Shown: positions 1 through 10,000, counted from the first letter of the stretch. The stretch: DNA of 64,000 nt from Sphingobacteriaceae bacterium (GCA_016715905.1 JADJXI010000007.1:186001-250000), one strand, 5' to 3'. Notes: generated from the letters alone by a model not told the origin. Made by a program: numbers and translations.

Positions 1-354
1 ATTGGCATGCCGGAAAGCAGAATTATTTTAGCGCAATGCACCAGTTATTTAGCTTGTAGCGTAAAAAGTAATGCATCGTATCAAGCCATACAAACGGCAT
101 ACGATCTCGTGAATAAAAACGGAGATTTACCGGTTCCCCTGCACTTGCGAAATGCGCCAACGCAATTAATGGAAGAAATTGGATACGGTGCCGAATACCA
201 ATATGCACATAGCTTCGAAAATAATTTTGTACCGCTTGAATTTTTACCGGAAGCACTAAGCAATTACACCATTTATAAACCCGGCAATAATATCAGAGAG
301 CAAGAACAACAAAAATGGCTTAAATTTTTATGGAAAGAAAAATATGGCTATTAA
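1..354 (+). CDS. rarA: Replication-associated recombination protein A, C-terminal part (truncated by window edge)
   Basis: The open frame runs into the window from the left edge, so only the last ~117 residues are visible; the ATG at 7 is internal and not the start. The visible part matches the C-terminal tetramerisation region of RarA/MgsA AAA+ ATPases: a 'GMPE.RI.LAQ' stretch, the 'KSN.SY.AI' helix, 'VPLHLRNAPT', and 'GYGAEYQYAHSFENNF' followed by 'LPEAL' and a final Lys/Glu-rich helix. The family acts at stalled replication forks with clamp-loader-like architecture; the ATPase motifs lie outside the window. The next gene, rnr, is on the same strand after a 103-nt gap. Confidence 0.9.
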   Translation: MGMPESRIILAQCTSYLACSVKSNASYQAIQTAYDLVNKNGDLPVPLHLRNAPTQLMEEIGYGAEYQYAHSFENNFVPLEFLPEALSNYTIYKPGNNIREQEQQKWLKFLWKEKYGY

Positions 355-457
355 TTCTTTACTTCATTTGTTTTAGTATTAAATTCTTTTGTCATTTTTA
401 AATATTATACTAACAATGCATTTTAAAACCACAAATCATCTTTATCTTTAATTCCGA

Positions 458-2668
458 ATGACAAAAAAGAAGAAAAATAAAAGATACCTTTTTGAAGAAG
501 TATTGGATTTTTTGAAACACAACGATTCAAAAAGTTTTAACTACAAACAAATTGGCGCCGCCATGGAATTAAGTAACGACAGTGATCGTGTTGAATTAAT
601 AGAGGTATTACAAGCTTTAAAACAACAAGGATTTGTGATAGAAGGAGAAGTTGGAAAATTTCAGGTAAAAGAAACAAAAAAATTTATTACCGGCACTATT
701 GATTTTACATCGCAAGCCACAGCTTTTGTTATACACAGTGATAGCGATAGTGATATTTACATTCCTGCTAAAAAAACAAAGGATGCACTGCAAGGCGATT
801 TGGTAAAAATTCAGCTGGACTCCAAGCACAGAGGGAAACGTAAGGAAGGAACAGTAGTAGAAGTAATTAAACGGGCAAAAACAGAATTTGTAGGAACCAT
901 TAAAATTAGTCCGAAATTCGCATTTGTAATTGCAGATCATTCTAAAATTCATGTTGATTTTTTTGTTCGACTCAATCAAATCAACGGTGCAAAAGACGGA
1001 CAAAAAGTGTTGATACGGTTAGTCGAATGGAAAGAAAAAGAACAAAATCCAACCGCTGAGGTTATTCAAGTATTTGGCAATCCGGGTGAACATAAAACAG
1101 AAATGAATGCCATCATGGCTGAATATGGTTTGCCCACACAATTTCCGGATGCCATTGAGTATGAAGCAAAAAAATTACCTACAGAAATTACTGAAGAGGA
1201 AATAAAATTGCGACGCGACTTTCGGAAAATCACAACTTTTACCATTGATCCTAACGATGCAAAAGATTTTGACGATGCACTTTCTCTACAAAAATTAGAA
1301 AATGGTTTATGGGAAGTGGGTGTACACATTGCAGATGTTACGCATTATTTAAAACCTAAAACAGCTTTGGATAAAGAAGCATTAAACAGAGCAACTAGTG
1401 TGTATTTAGTTGATAGATGCATTCCTATGCTTCCCGAAGTGTTAAGTAATTTTGTTTGTTCATTGCGACCTGATGAAGAAAAATATTGCTTTAGTGCTGT
1501 TTTTGAAATGGATGATAACGCTGTGGTTCACAACCAATGGTTTGGTAAAACCATAATTTTAAGTGATAGAAGATTCGCCTATGAAGAAGTTCAAACCATA
1601 ATTGAAGAACAAAAGGGCGAATATAGCACCCAAATTTTAGTGCTTGATAAACTGGCGAAAAAATTAAGACAAGAACGAACAGCTCATGGTTCTATTTTCT
1701 TTGATAAAGCCGAAGTGAAATTTAAGTTAGACGATGAAGGAAGTCCGGTTGGTGTGTTTTTCAAAACGCAAAAAGATGCGCATAAATTAATTGAAGATTT
1801 TATGCTATTGGCGAACCGAAAAGTTGCCGAATTTTTGGGTGGAAAAAAGGAAGAAGGTAAAACCAATACTAAAAAAACTAAAAACAGTAACGAGAATTTA
1901 TGCATTTATCGTATTCACGATATACCAAATGATGAAAAATTACAGGAGTTAAGCGGAATGGCTGCTAGATTTGGGCATAAAATGAATATTTCAGATAAAA
2001 GAAAAGTTTCTCAATCCATCAATAAACTTTTACAAGATGTAAAAAATAAAAAAGAACAAAGCATGATGGAATTGTTGGCTGTGCGAAGCATGCCTAAAGC
2101 AATTTACACTACAAAGAATGTGGGTCATTATGGTTTAGGATTTGAATATTACACACACTTTACCTCACCCATCAGAAGATATCCCGATGTATTAATTCAT
2201 CGCTTATTGGATGCTCGCTTAAAAGGTGAATCTTACGCTAGCATTGCAGAACTAGAGGCGTTTTGTAAACATTCCAGTGAAATGGAAAGAGCGGCTGCCG
2301 AAGCTGAAAGAGCTTCCATCAAATACAAACAAGTTGAATTCATGTCTGATAAACTTGGAGAAACGTTTGATGGAGTGATTACAGGTGTTACTGAATGGGG
2401 TATATATGTGGAGATTGTTGAAAATAAATGCGAAGGCATGATCCGAATCCGAGATATTAAAGGTGACCAATATATTTTTGATGAAGATAATTACCGATAT
2501 GTTGGACGAAACAGCGGCAAAATTTATTCACTTGGAGATGCTGTGCAAGTAATTGTGGTGAGTGCTGATTTATTAAAAAAACAACTGAATTATCAATTTG
2601 CAGATATCAATGAACTAACCGCTTCAGTAGAAAAAAGAAACCCGGGTAAAAAAAGAAGACGTAGGTAA
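458..2668 (+). CDS. rnr: Ribonuclease R (RNase II/R family 3'-5' exoribonuclease)
   Basis: 736 aa, close to the usual length for Bacteroidota RNase R. Order of domains: an N-terminal winged-helix-like segment (about 1-70), two OB/cold-shock regions (about 70-230), the RNB catalytic domain with the diagnostic 'DPNDAKDFDDALS' motif whose aspartates bind Mg2+ (begins near residue 264), 'HYGLGFEYYTHFTSPIRRYPD' further on, and an S1 domain from about residue 632 ('GETFDGVITGVTEWGIYVEI'). The tail is very basic (KKRRRR), as is common for RNA binding. It degrades structured RNA 3'-5' in the cytoplasm. A TATCTTTA box at 443-450 lies only 7 nt before the ATG, which would imply a very short leader if used. 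Confidence 0.96.
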   Translation: MTKKKKNKRYLFEEVLDFLKHNDSKSFNYKQIGAAMELSNDSDRVELIEVLQALKQQGFVIEGEVGKFQVKETKKFITGTIDFTSQATAFVIHSDSDSDIYIPAKKTKDALQGDLVKIQLDSKHRGKRKEGTVVEVIKRAKTEFVGTIKISPKFAFVIADHSKIHVDFFVRLNQINGAKDGQKVLIRLVEWKEKEQNPTAEVIQVFGNPGEHKTEMNAIMAEYGLPTQFPDAIEYEAKKLPTEITEEEIKLRRDFRKITTFTIDPNDAKDFDDALSLQKLENGLWEVGVHIADVTHYLKPKTALDKEALNRATSVYLVDRCIPMLPEVLSNFVCSLRPDEEKYCFSAVFEMDDNAVVHNQWFGKTIILSDRRFAYEEVQTIIEEQKGEYSTQILVLDKLAKKLRQERTAHGSIFFDKAEVKFKLDDEGSPVGVFFKTQKDAHKLIEDFMLLANRKVAEFLGGKKEEGKTNTKKTKNSNENLCIYRIHDIPNDEKLQELSGMAARFGHKMNISDKRKVSQSINKLLQDVKNKKEQSMMELLAVRSMPKAIYTTKNVGHYGLGFEYYTHFTSPIRRYPDVLIHRLLDARLKGESYASIAELEAFCKHSSEMERAAAEAERASIKYKQVEFMSDKLGETFDGVITGVTEWGIYVEIVENKCEGMIRIRDIKGDQYIFDEDNYRYVGRNSGKIYSLGDAVQVIVVSADLLKKQLNYQFADINELTASVEKRNPGKKRRRR

Positions 2669-2688
2669 ATTCAAATTAAAAAGAAAAA

Positions 2689-3414
2689 ATGAAAAAACTA
2701 ATTATACTTTTTATTATTCTGTCAAACGCACTTTTGGCGCAAGAAATAAAAACGGAATTAATTTATAAGTTTAATAAACCAACTAAAAAAAGCGACAAGA
2801 CACCGGTAGTTATTTTATTGCACGGTTATGGAAGCAATGAATCAGACTTATTTGAAATTTGTAAATCTTTTGATCCTAAATTCATGACTTTTTCATTAAG
2901 GGGGCCATATAAATCTTCCGGATTCGACGGTGCTTCTTGGTATGATTTAAAAAGGAATAATAACGAAATGTCGCACAACTATACCGAAGTCTCAAATAGC
3001 CGTAACAAAATTTTATCATTTATTAGTCATGCATGCAAAGCTTATCATTTAGACAGCACCCAGGTTTTTCTTATTGGCTTTAGCCAAGGTGCAATTATGT
3101 GTTATGATTTGGCCTTTAGAAATTCTAATAAAATAAAAGGGATTGCAGCGCTTAGCGGTTTATTACTTGAAGAGACAAAAAAACAAAAAAACAAAACTTC
3201 TGAATTACTTAAAGTAAATTATTTTATTGCACACGGCTCAATGGATAATGTAATTTCAATAAAAGAAAGTCAAGATGTTTCAAAATATTTAACGGAAATA
3301 AAGGCACGATTAACTTATAAAGAATATGAAATTCCGCATTCAATTAATGGTTCAGAGTTAAATGATATTAATGCCTGGCTAAGGAGTAACTTAAAGTCAG
3401 AAAAGAAAAAATAA
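2689..3414 (+). CDS. Secreted alpha/beta-hydrolase, phospholipase/carboxylesterase family
   Basis: 241 aa with a clear signal peptide ending around LLAQ (residue 18). The fold is that of the small carboxylesterase family: 'LLHGYGSNESDLF' (oxyanion hole, about 44-55), nucleophile elbow G-F-S-Q-G with Ser132, acidic residue Asp186 in 'GSMDNVIS' and a C-terminal 'IPHSI' with His217. The catalytic triad is therefore complete and the enzyme should be active on a short ester or lysophospholipid-like substrate outside the cytoplasm; the exact substrate cannot be read from sequence. It starts 20 nt after rnr and may be cotranscribed with it. It converges on panB with only one base between stop codons. 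Confidence 0.85.
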   Translation: MKKLIILFIILSNALLAQEIKTELIYKFNKPTKKSDKTPVVILLHGYGSNESDLFEICKSFDPKFMTFSLRGPYKSSGFDGASWYDLKRNNNEMSHNYTEVSNSRNKILSFISHACKAYHLDSTQVFLIGFSQGAIMCYDLAFRNSNKIKGIAALSGLLLEETKKQKNKTSELLKVNYFIAHGSMDNVISIKESQDVSKYLTEIKARLTYKEYEIPHSINGSELNDINAWLRSNLKSEKKK

Positions 3415-3415
3415 A

Positions 3416-4231
3416 TTAATACTGTTCTTTAGAATTCGGGAAGTCGCGACTTTTTACTTCGGCAATATACTTTTTGAATGCATCACTCATTTGTTTATTT
3501 AAATCCAAATACCTTCTCAAAAATCGAGGAGAAAATTCACTGGTCATTCCTAGCATATCGTGTGTTACCAGCACTTGTCCATCCACGCCTCCCCCTGCAC
3601 CAATTCCGATAATTGGAATATTAACAGATTTAGCCACTTTTTCAGCCAACTTAGCCGGAATTTTTTCCAATACGATAGCAAAGCATCCGAACTGTTCAAG
3701 TAATTGGGCATCTTCCACTAATTGCTTTGCTTCTTCCGCCTTTTTTGCTCGTACTGTGTACGTCCCGAATTTATAAATACTTTGCGGGGTAAGGCCCAAA
3801 TGCCCCATTACCGGGATACCTGCAGTTAAAATACGCTCTATACTCTCTTTTATTTCCTTACCGCCTTCTAACTTAACCGAGTGTGCTCCACTCTCCTTCA
3901 TAATCCGAATAGCAGAATTTAAAGCCTCCTTTGAATTGGCCTGATAGGCGCCAAAAGGTAAATCAACCACCACCAAGGCTCTATTAACCGCTCTGATAAC
4001 ACTAGAGGCATGATAAATCATTTGATCGAGCGTGATAGGTAAAGTAGTTTCATGACCAGCCATTACATTACTGGCACTATCTCCAACCAAAATAACATCA
4101 ATACCAGAGCTATCTAAAATCTTGGCCATGGTGTAATCGTATGCAGTTAGCATAGATATTTTCTCACCACGTTGCTTCATCTCCTGAAGCACATGGGTAG
4201 TTACTTTTTTTATGACTTTTGGGCCCGGCAT
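3416..4231 (-). CDS. panB: 3-methyl-2-oxobutanoate hydroxymethyltransferase
   Basis: 271 aa, full length. It catalyses the first committed step of pantothenate/CoA synthesis, adding a hydroxymethyl group from methylene-THF to alpha-ketoisovalerate. The (beta/alpha)8 family motifs are present in order: 'MLTAYDYTMAKILD', 'ILVGDSASNVMAGHETT' with the metal-binding Asp, 'VVVDLPFGAY', 'VKLEGG', 'VMGHLGLTPQS' and 'IGIGAGGGVDGQVLV'. The 'DSASNVMAGHETT' form is the Bacteroidota variant of the usual GDS-GMV-GYDTT motif. Start at 4231 agrees with the family N-terminus. A strong terminator-like hairpin lies 13 nt upstream of the ATG, leaving no room for a separate promoter between them (see findings). 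Confidence 0.96.
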   Translation of the reverse strand: MPGPKVIKKVTTHVLQEMKQRGEKISMLTAYDYTMAKILDSSGIDVILVGDSASNVMAGHETTLPITLDQMIYHASSVIRAVNRALVVVDLPFGAYQANSKEALNSAIRIMKESGAHSVKLEGGKEIKESIERILTAGIPVMGHLGLTPQSIYKFGTYTVRAKKAEEAKQLVEDAQLLEQFGCFAIVLEKIPAKLAEKVAKSVNIPIIGIGAGGGVDGQVLVTHDMLGMTSEFSPRFLRRYLDLNKQMSDAFKKYIAEVKSRDFPNSKEQY

Positions 4232-4243
4232 TTCTTAAAAACA

Positions 4244-4277
4244 AAAACCCAACCTTCAGATAAGGAAGGCTGGGTTT
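4244..4277 (-). terminator. Terminator-like hairpin between the 161-aa gene and panB
   Basis: On the minus strand this is a GC-rich stem (AAACCCA..CCTTC pairing with GAAGG..TGGGTTT) with a 7-nt loop, followed by a run of T broken by one G. It lies 18 nt after the stop of the 161-aa gene. It is also only 13 nt before the panB start codon, so it may act as a terminator, an attenuator or a leader structure for panB. Confidence 0.75.
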
Positions 4278-4295
4278 AACTTAAAAATTAAAATT

Positions 4296-4781
4296 TTAAT
4301 ATTGAGAGAAACCTTGTTTATCGGTTACTTTGTGTTCAATTAATAAACCAACACATGCTGCATCTGTAGCTTTGTGCTTATCTTTCTCGGTTGCACCTGT
4401 AGGAACCATTACTTCGATGATTAACTGACGAGTGCTTACACTTTGAAATTCAAAAATCTGGGTATCTTCAGCAGTAGCATTATCAAATAACATTTCGCTT
4501 GTACGCGCATCCAGAATCTTATAATTTACTTTATCTCCTAAAACAGTTTCGCAACAAACGGAAATTCTGTAATCCATTCCTTTGTAAATAACGCAACGAA
4601 GCTTTGAAGTCATTCCCTGATTAAATAATCCACTCTTACTTTGCGCGTTGTATTGCCATTTTTCGTTTTTTGCTTTTTCCAACACACAATATTTTTGATG
4701 GAACTTACCGCAAACTCCCGCTTGAGAGAATATTGCGTTGCTGATAAAAACAGCTAAAATTATGGTTATAATATTTTTCAT
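4296..4781 (-). CDS. Small secreted protein of unknown function
   Basis: 161 aa with a signal peptide ending near 'NAIFSQ' (residue 20). The mature part contains several cysteines, including a Cys-Cys pair in 'ISVCCETVLGDKV', which suggests an exported disulfide-bonded protein. The end 'TDAACVGLLIEHKVTDKQG' looks like a beta-strand edge. I do not recognise the family. It starts 9 nt after the upstream lipoprotein gene and is the last gene of the apparent sucC - lipoprotein - 161-aa operon, closed by the hairpin at 4244-4277. Confidence 0.75.
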   Translation of the reverse strand: MKNIITIILAVFISNAIFSQAGVCGKFHQKYCVLEKAKNEKWQYNAQSKSGLFNQGMTSKLRCVIYKGMDYRISVCCETVLGDKVNYKILDARTSEMLFDNATAEDTQIFEFQSVSTRQLIIEVMVPTGATEKDKHKATDAACVGLLIEHKVTDKQGFSQY

Positions 4782-4790
4782 GGCTAATTC

Positions 4791-5684
4791 TTATTTAGTT
4801 TGTGTATAAGAGTTACGTATTGTCTTGATCTTTTCTACAATTCCCTTGTAAACTTCCTCGCTCATTACTAATTGCTGACCACCTGCTAAAAGTTTTTTGC
4901 TGTCGTCCTTCTTTTTTACATCGGCTGCATCTTGAACATTAATTTTATTAAACTCTGCCAATAAACCTTCAAAGTCTGCTTTTACAGCTTGTACATCAGG
5001 GTCAGCTTCATGCTTACGCAAAAACTCGATTAAGTTTTCTAATGTATACTTTTGATCGGCCAATCTTTCAATTACCGGGCTATTAGCTTCAAACTTAGCT
5101 AAGTTAATTGCAATATAAATTGACTCAATCCATCCGCCGGCAACTACTAGTGCTAAGGTTGGACCTTGTTTACTATCTTCTAAAGTTTCGAACGATGAAA
5201 AGTAAACATCATCGGTAATTACAGCAAGAGAATCAGGCGATCCAACATTGCTTTCTAATCTTTTTAAAACTTCTGGTTTAATGGCAGTAGAAACGCCAAT
5301 TTGATCACCCATAGTTTTAACAGTTTTGAAATACTTTAAAGCTTCAGAACCGATTTCGAAAATACTACAGTAACTCAAATCACAGCTATAAATACCAAAA
5401 TTTAAGGCTTTAGATTTAGCATCGGAGTAATTTTTTTCATTACTTGCTGAGTTAAGGAAAGTGATATTTTTATTATTCTTTCCACCAACCATTTTTATAA
5501 AGGTTAGCATTTCACCCGGAGAGGGAACTTGAAAAAAAGTTTCAGAAACAGGGTTTACCTTTGTTTCCGTTTCAGTTTTAACAGAATCTGTGGTTACAAT
5601 TTCATCAGATTTTTCACTATCACCACAACTGTTTAATGCAAACATGGCAGCAGTAGATAGAAATAATAAAGTTGATTTCTTCAT
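4791..5684 (-). CDS. Predicted lipoprotein of unknown function
   Basis: 297 aa. The N-terminus is a type II signal peptide with the lipobox 'ALNSC' (Cys20), followed by a Ser/Thr/Glu-rich linker (about 21-50) and a mostly alpha-helical domain. Visible features are 'NFGIYSCDLSYCSIFEIG' with two cysteines five residues apart, a central 'LALVVAGGWIESIYIAINLA', and a Lys-rich helical C-terminus. It should be anchored in a membrane facing the periplasm or the surface. I do not recognise the family. It follows sucC after 21 nt and precedes the 161-aa secreted protein by 9 nt, so the three are probably cotranscribed; no link to succinate metabolism is evident from the sequence. Confidence 0.75.
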   Translation of the reverse strand: MKKSTLLFLSTAAMFALNSCGDSEKSDEIVTTDSVKTETETKVNPVSETFFQVPSPGEMLTFIKMVGGKNNKNITFLNSASNEKNYSDAKSKALNFGIYSCDLSYCSIFEIGSEALKYFKTVKTMGDQIGVSTAIKPEVLKRLESNVGSPDSLAVITDDVYFSSFETLEDSKQGPTLALVVAGGWIESIYIAINLAKFEANSPVIERLADQKYTLENLIEFLRKHEADPDVQAVKADFEGLLAEFNKINVQDAADVKKKDDSKKLLAGGQQLVMSEEVYKGIVEKIKTIRNSYTQTK

Positions 5685-5705
5685 AGGAGTAAAGATATGT
5701 TTTTT

Positions 5706-6902
5706 TTAATTACCTTTTAATAATTTATTAACTAGTGCTGCCGCTTCGTTAAATTCAATTGCTGAATAGACTTTCAGGCCTGATTCGTCGATTAATTTCT
5801 TAGCCGCGTCGGCATTTGTACCTTGTAAACGAACGATGATAGGAACCTTTATATTTCCCATGTTTTTATAAGCGTCTACTATTCCTTGCGCTACACGATC
5901 ACATCGTACAATACCGCCAAAAATATTAACTAAAATTGCTTTTACATTGTCATCTTTCAATATTATTCTAAAGGCTTTTTCAACCCTTTCAGCGTTAGCT
6001 GTACCACCAACATCCAAAAAATTGGCAGGTTCGCCACCACTTAATTTAATTAAATCCATGGTAGCCATTGCTAATCCGGCACCATTTACCATACAACCCA
6101 CATTTCCGTCTAATTTTACATAATTTAACTCTGCATCTTTAGCTTCTACATCAGTTGGATCTTCTTCTGTTTTATCGCGCATAGCTAAATAGTCCGGATG
6201 TCTGAATAAACCATTATCATCAAATGAAACCTTGCTATCTACAGCAATAATTTTATCATCGCTGGTTTTCAAAACGGGATTTATTTCAAATAATGAAGCG
6301 TCAATAGACTCGTATGCTTTGTAAAGTGAAGTGACAAACTTCACCATTTCTTTAAAGGCATTACCACTTAAACCTAAATTAAAGGCTATTTTACGAGCTT
6401 GAAAAGCTTGTAAACCTACACGCGGATCAATTTCTTCTTTCCAAATTTTATCAGGTGTATGTTCTGCTACAGCTTCAATATCCATTCCACCTTCCGTTGA
6501 ATAAATAATGGTATTTCTTCCTTTTGCTCTATCTAATAGAACACTCATATAAAACTCTTTGGTTGGAGAATTTCCGGGATAATAAACATCTTGGGCTACC
6601 AATACTTTGTGTACCTTTTTACCTTTAGCACTAGTTTGAGGGGTAATTAAATTCATTCCTATAATAGCGGATGCTTTTTCCTTCACTTCATCTAAATTCT
6701 TGGCTAGTTTAACTCCGCCGCCTTTACCTCTTCCACCTGCATGTATTTGCGCTTTAATAACTACCCAATCACTATTGTATTTTGCTTTCATTTCCTTTGC
6801 AGCGGCTACAGCTTGATCAACGGTTTCTGCTACAACACCTTCTTGAATGGCTACACCAAAACTTTTTAAAATGCTCTTACCCTGGTACTCATGTATATTC
6901 AT
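5706..6902 (-). CDS. sucC: Succinyl-CoA synthetase (ADP-forming) beta subunit
   Basis: 398 aa, typical length. It is the nucleotide-binding subunit of the TCA-cycle enzyme converting succinyl-CoA to succinate with ATP/GTP formation. N-terminal ATP-grasp motifs: 'MNIHEYQGKSILKSFGV', 'VIKAQIHAGGRGKGGGVKLA'; 'LFEINPVL' supplies the metal-binding residue; the C-terminal CoA-ligase domain has 'ANFLDVGGTANAERV' and 'ILVNIFGGIVRCD'. The alpha subunit gene sucD is not in this window, so the two subunits are unlinked here, unlike the sucCD operon of many bacteria. A TAAATTTG box lies 19 nt upstream of the ATG. It heads an apparent three-gene operon. Confidence 0.97.
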   Translation of the reverse strand: MNIHEYQGKSILKSFGVAIQEGVVAETVDQAVAAAKEMKAKYNSDWVVIKAQIHAGGRGKGGGVKLAKNLDEVKEKASAIIGMNLITPQTSAKGKKVHKVLVAQDVYYPGNSPTKEFYMSVLLDRAKGRNTIIYSTEGGMDIEAVAEHTPDKIWKEEIDPRVGLQAFQARKIAFNLGLSGNAFKEMVKFVTSLYKAYESIDASLFEINPVLKTSDDKIIAVDSKVSFDDNGLFRHPDYLAMRDKTEEDPTDVEAKDAELNYVKLDGNVGCMVNGAGLAMATMDLIKLSGGEPANFLDVGGTANAERVEKAFRIILKDDNVKAILVNIFGGIVRCDRVAQGIVDAYKNMGNIKVPIIVRLQGTNADAAKKLIDESGLKVYSAIEFNEAAALVNKLLKGN

Positions 6903-6921
6903 AAAACTATATTTATTGCTT

Positions 6922-6929
6922 CAAATTTA
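6922..6929 (-). promoter_or_regulatory. Candidate -7 promoter box for sucC
   Basis: Reads TAAATTTG on the minus strand, a full match to the Bacteroidota -7 consensus TAnnTTTG, 19 nt before the sucC ATG and downstream of the P1 terminator. I could not find a convincing -33 TTTG at the right spacing, so confidence is limited. Confidence 0.4.
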
Positions 6930-6964
6930 AGATTTTATTCCATATTTGACCGTTTGCCAAAAAA

Positions 6965-6994
6965 AAATCCCTCCATTTTGAAGTGGAAGGATTT
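6965..6994 (-). terminator. Intrinsic terminator after P1
   Basis: Eleven-position stem with one C/A mismatch (AAATCCCTCCA / TGGAAGGATTT), 8-nt loop, followed on the minus strand by a T run. It lies 20 nt after the stop codon of the 1268-aa gene and before the sucC promoter. Confidence 0.8.
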
Positions 6995-7013
6995 AATTTA
7001 TAAGATTAGAGGA

Positions 7014-10000
7014 TTATTTAAATAAGCTTACGTTTCCTTTTTGTTCGTATTCTTTACCATCTTTTCCTTTTGATTTGATGATATAGAAGTATACACCACT
7101 AGCACATTCTTTACCTGAGAAATTCTTGCCATCCCAGGCAATATTACCGGTTGAACTGGTTGTTTCGTATACTTTATTACCCCAACGATCAAGGATAACA
7201 GCATTAATTTCAGTTAGATTGGCCACTTTTAAGAAGAATACATCATTGTTACCATCTCCATTTGGCGTAAATACGTTTGGTACTTCCATTTTTGAAGGAA
7301 TATCAACTGTAATAATTTTATACGCTGTATCCACACAACTTCCTTTTGTAGCAATTAACATTACTGTATAAGTGCCAGGAGTTGGATATGTTGCTGAAGT
7401 ATAAAGGGCCGAGTTGGTAGTTGTTTGAGATGTTCCGTTACCAAAACTCCAAACTGAAGTAATGCTTCCGCTACCACCACTACTTGCCGATGTATTTTGG
7501 AAACCTACGGTATGAGGTGCATAACCTGTTGGTGCATCTGGAGTAAAGTCTGCATTTAATCCTCCAGGAAGTACAGTAAAGTGTCCTATTGCCTGGCAAC
7601 CTGTTAATGTATTTGAAACGATATATTCATATTCACCTAATTTATCAACTGAAACGCTTTGTGATGCAGTACCACTCAATAATGGATTTAAGTTCACCTG
7701 GATTGCATTAGTTGGTGTGAAGGCAGTTCCTGAAGGGTATTCTGTTACTAAGTATCTGATACCTCCTGTCATTGTTCCTGTTAAGGCAAAGCTTAAAGTA
7801 GCCGCTGTATTAACACCACCACAATCTAAAGTTGAAGTAGCAAAAGCATTGGTTATCACAGGAGGTTGGGTCCTGTCTAAAACATTTACAGTACCGGTAT
7901 GTTTACAACCATTGTAATTATCTTCTATCGTTAATGAATATACTCCCGGCACATAACAGCTGTATGAAGATGCTCCTGCTACCGTTCCCTGAGGAGACGG
8001 ACCTTCCCAATAAGGATTTGCAACGAATGCACTTGGGCCACCACCCGAAGTGGTTGTACTACTACCTGTTGTTAATACTACTGGTGCACTACCTGCATTA
8101 CAATAAATAGCTGTAGGTGTTGCTATAGAAATAGTAGGGCTAGAAATCGGCGGTTTGAAGTTTTGATTAATCTGAACCACAGAAGTAGATTGACAAGCGT
8201 TTAACGTGTTTGTTGCTACAACCGTAAAGTTAGCATAGGTTAATGATGTAGTACTTGTGTTTGGACCATTTGCCGGATCACCAATAACTACTGTAGGAGT
8301 TGACAAGGTTGGAGGCGTTGACGGTACATTCCAAGTAATAATCGTATTGCCTGTTGTAGTTGTTCCCGTAGCAATTACGGTAGGGTTTTTACAAGTAAGC
8401 GTTGGAGTAAATAATGATGCCGAAACATTAGGCGCAACTGTGTTTTGTAACACCGGAACCTGAATTGTGGTTCTACAGAAGTTTGAGTTATCCTGCACTA
8501 TGATAGTCCAAGTTCCAGGTAACGTAGTTACTGTTGAGCTGTTATTTCCTAAAATTACACTTGGTGTAACTACTCCTGTAAATGTTGGTGCTAAAAACGT
8601 ATAACTACAAGTTGCCGGCGGTGTTTGTGTAGATACCGGATTAATAATAGATAATGTAGTACTGTTTAAAGGTGCACATCCAACAGAGAAATTGGTTGGA
8701 CTACTTAAAGAGAATGTAGGCCATGCAGATAATGAAGTAACTGTTACCGTTTTAGCAGACGAACAACCGTTTACCTGATTAGTTGTTACCAAGGTGTACA
8801 CGCCCGGAGGAATTGCTCCACTTAAAATACTTATAGTATTATTTGAAGTCGCAATTGGAACACCACCCGGTAAAGGGTTTAATGGGCTATACCAATCGTG
8901 TTGAATATTAACTGTTGGATTAGAAACTGTTCCACTAAATGTTACCGGCGCACCAGAATTACATGTAATAGCTTGCGATAATGGATTTACAGTATTTGTT
9001 GGTTGCGTAGTAAACATAGCAATTGATACTATTTCTGTTGTGAAGCAACCTGTAGCAGGGTCAGTAGCAGTAACTGTTATATTATTAGCAGCCGTAATGC
9101 CTACTTGCGCTTGGTTTGAAGTGAAGGAAGGACTCGACCAAAAATAATTCAAGGTCCCATAAGTGTAATTAGATACAGCTTGCAAATTAATTGTTGGATT
9201 AATACAAGTTATAGAATAAGAACCGGTTAAATTATTAACGGTAAAGGTTACCGGAGGAGGGGCAGGTAAAACATTTAATGTTAATGTTACTTTACATCCT
9301 AAAGGATCTTGCACGACGACAGTAGTTATTCCTATTGGTAAACCTGTGGCCGTGAGCGAGTTTCCGGATAATGATCCCGGTATCGGACTCCAAGTAATTG
9401 TAGAGTTGACGGAAGCAGACCCTGCTGTAGTTAATTGTGCAACTGATAAAGAGTTTGTACAACCCGCTTGAGTGGCAGATATTAAGGCAATAGGTGCTGG
9501 CGTAATACTTACTGTAATTACTTTATTAATAGGAGCACATGATCCCGGAGGCTGCATGGTTAATATTAATGTACCACTTTGATTTGTAACTAAAGTAGTG
9601 TTTGTATTATTCGGAACAGTTAATGGAGCAGGAATACTGATTTGTCCTGAATTCCAACTGTAAGGCCCTAGTCCCGGAGGAGCAGTAATAGTTGCACCGT
9701 TAGCACCACAAGTAGGTAATGTAATACTTGGAGTACCGGCAGGGAATCCCTGACCATTTCCTATAATATCCATTGGTAAACATTGGGCATCAAAGTAAAC
9801 TTGACCCCAGTGACCACCAGCTGTACAATCCGCAACAATAATGTCTAATGTTACGTTTTGTCCTAGATAAGCAGTTAAATCTAAAGAGTTAATAAACCAC
9901 TTACTGAAAACTTGCGCATTTCCTCCTGTATATGGATTTCCTGAAGGCATTAAGTAATATGGCATTGGAGTTACAGTAGTACATTGAGCACTTGGAGCAG

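Noticed and set aside
8257..8463. Antisense ORFs inside the large T9SS genes (for example 8257-8463, 12855-13049)
   Set aside because: They run opposite to long, well-supported coding genes and show no family signature.
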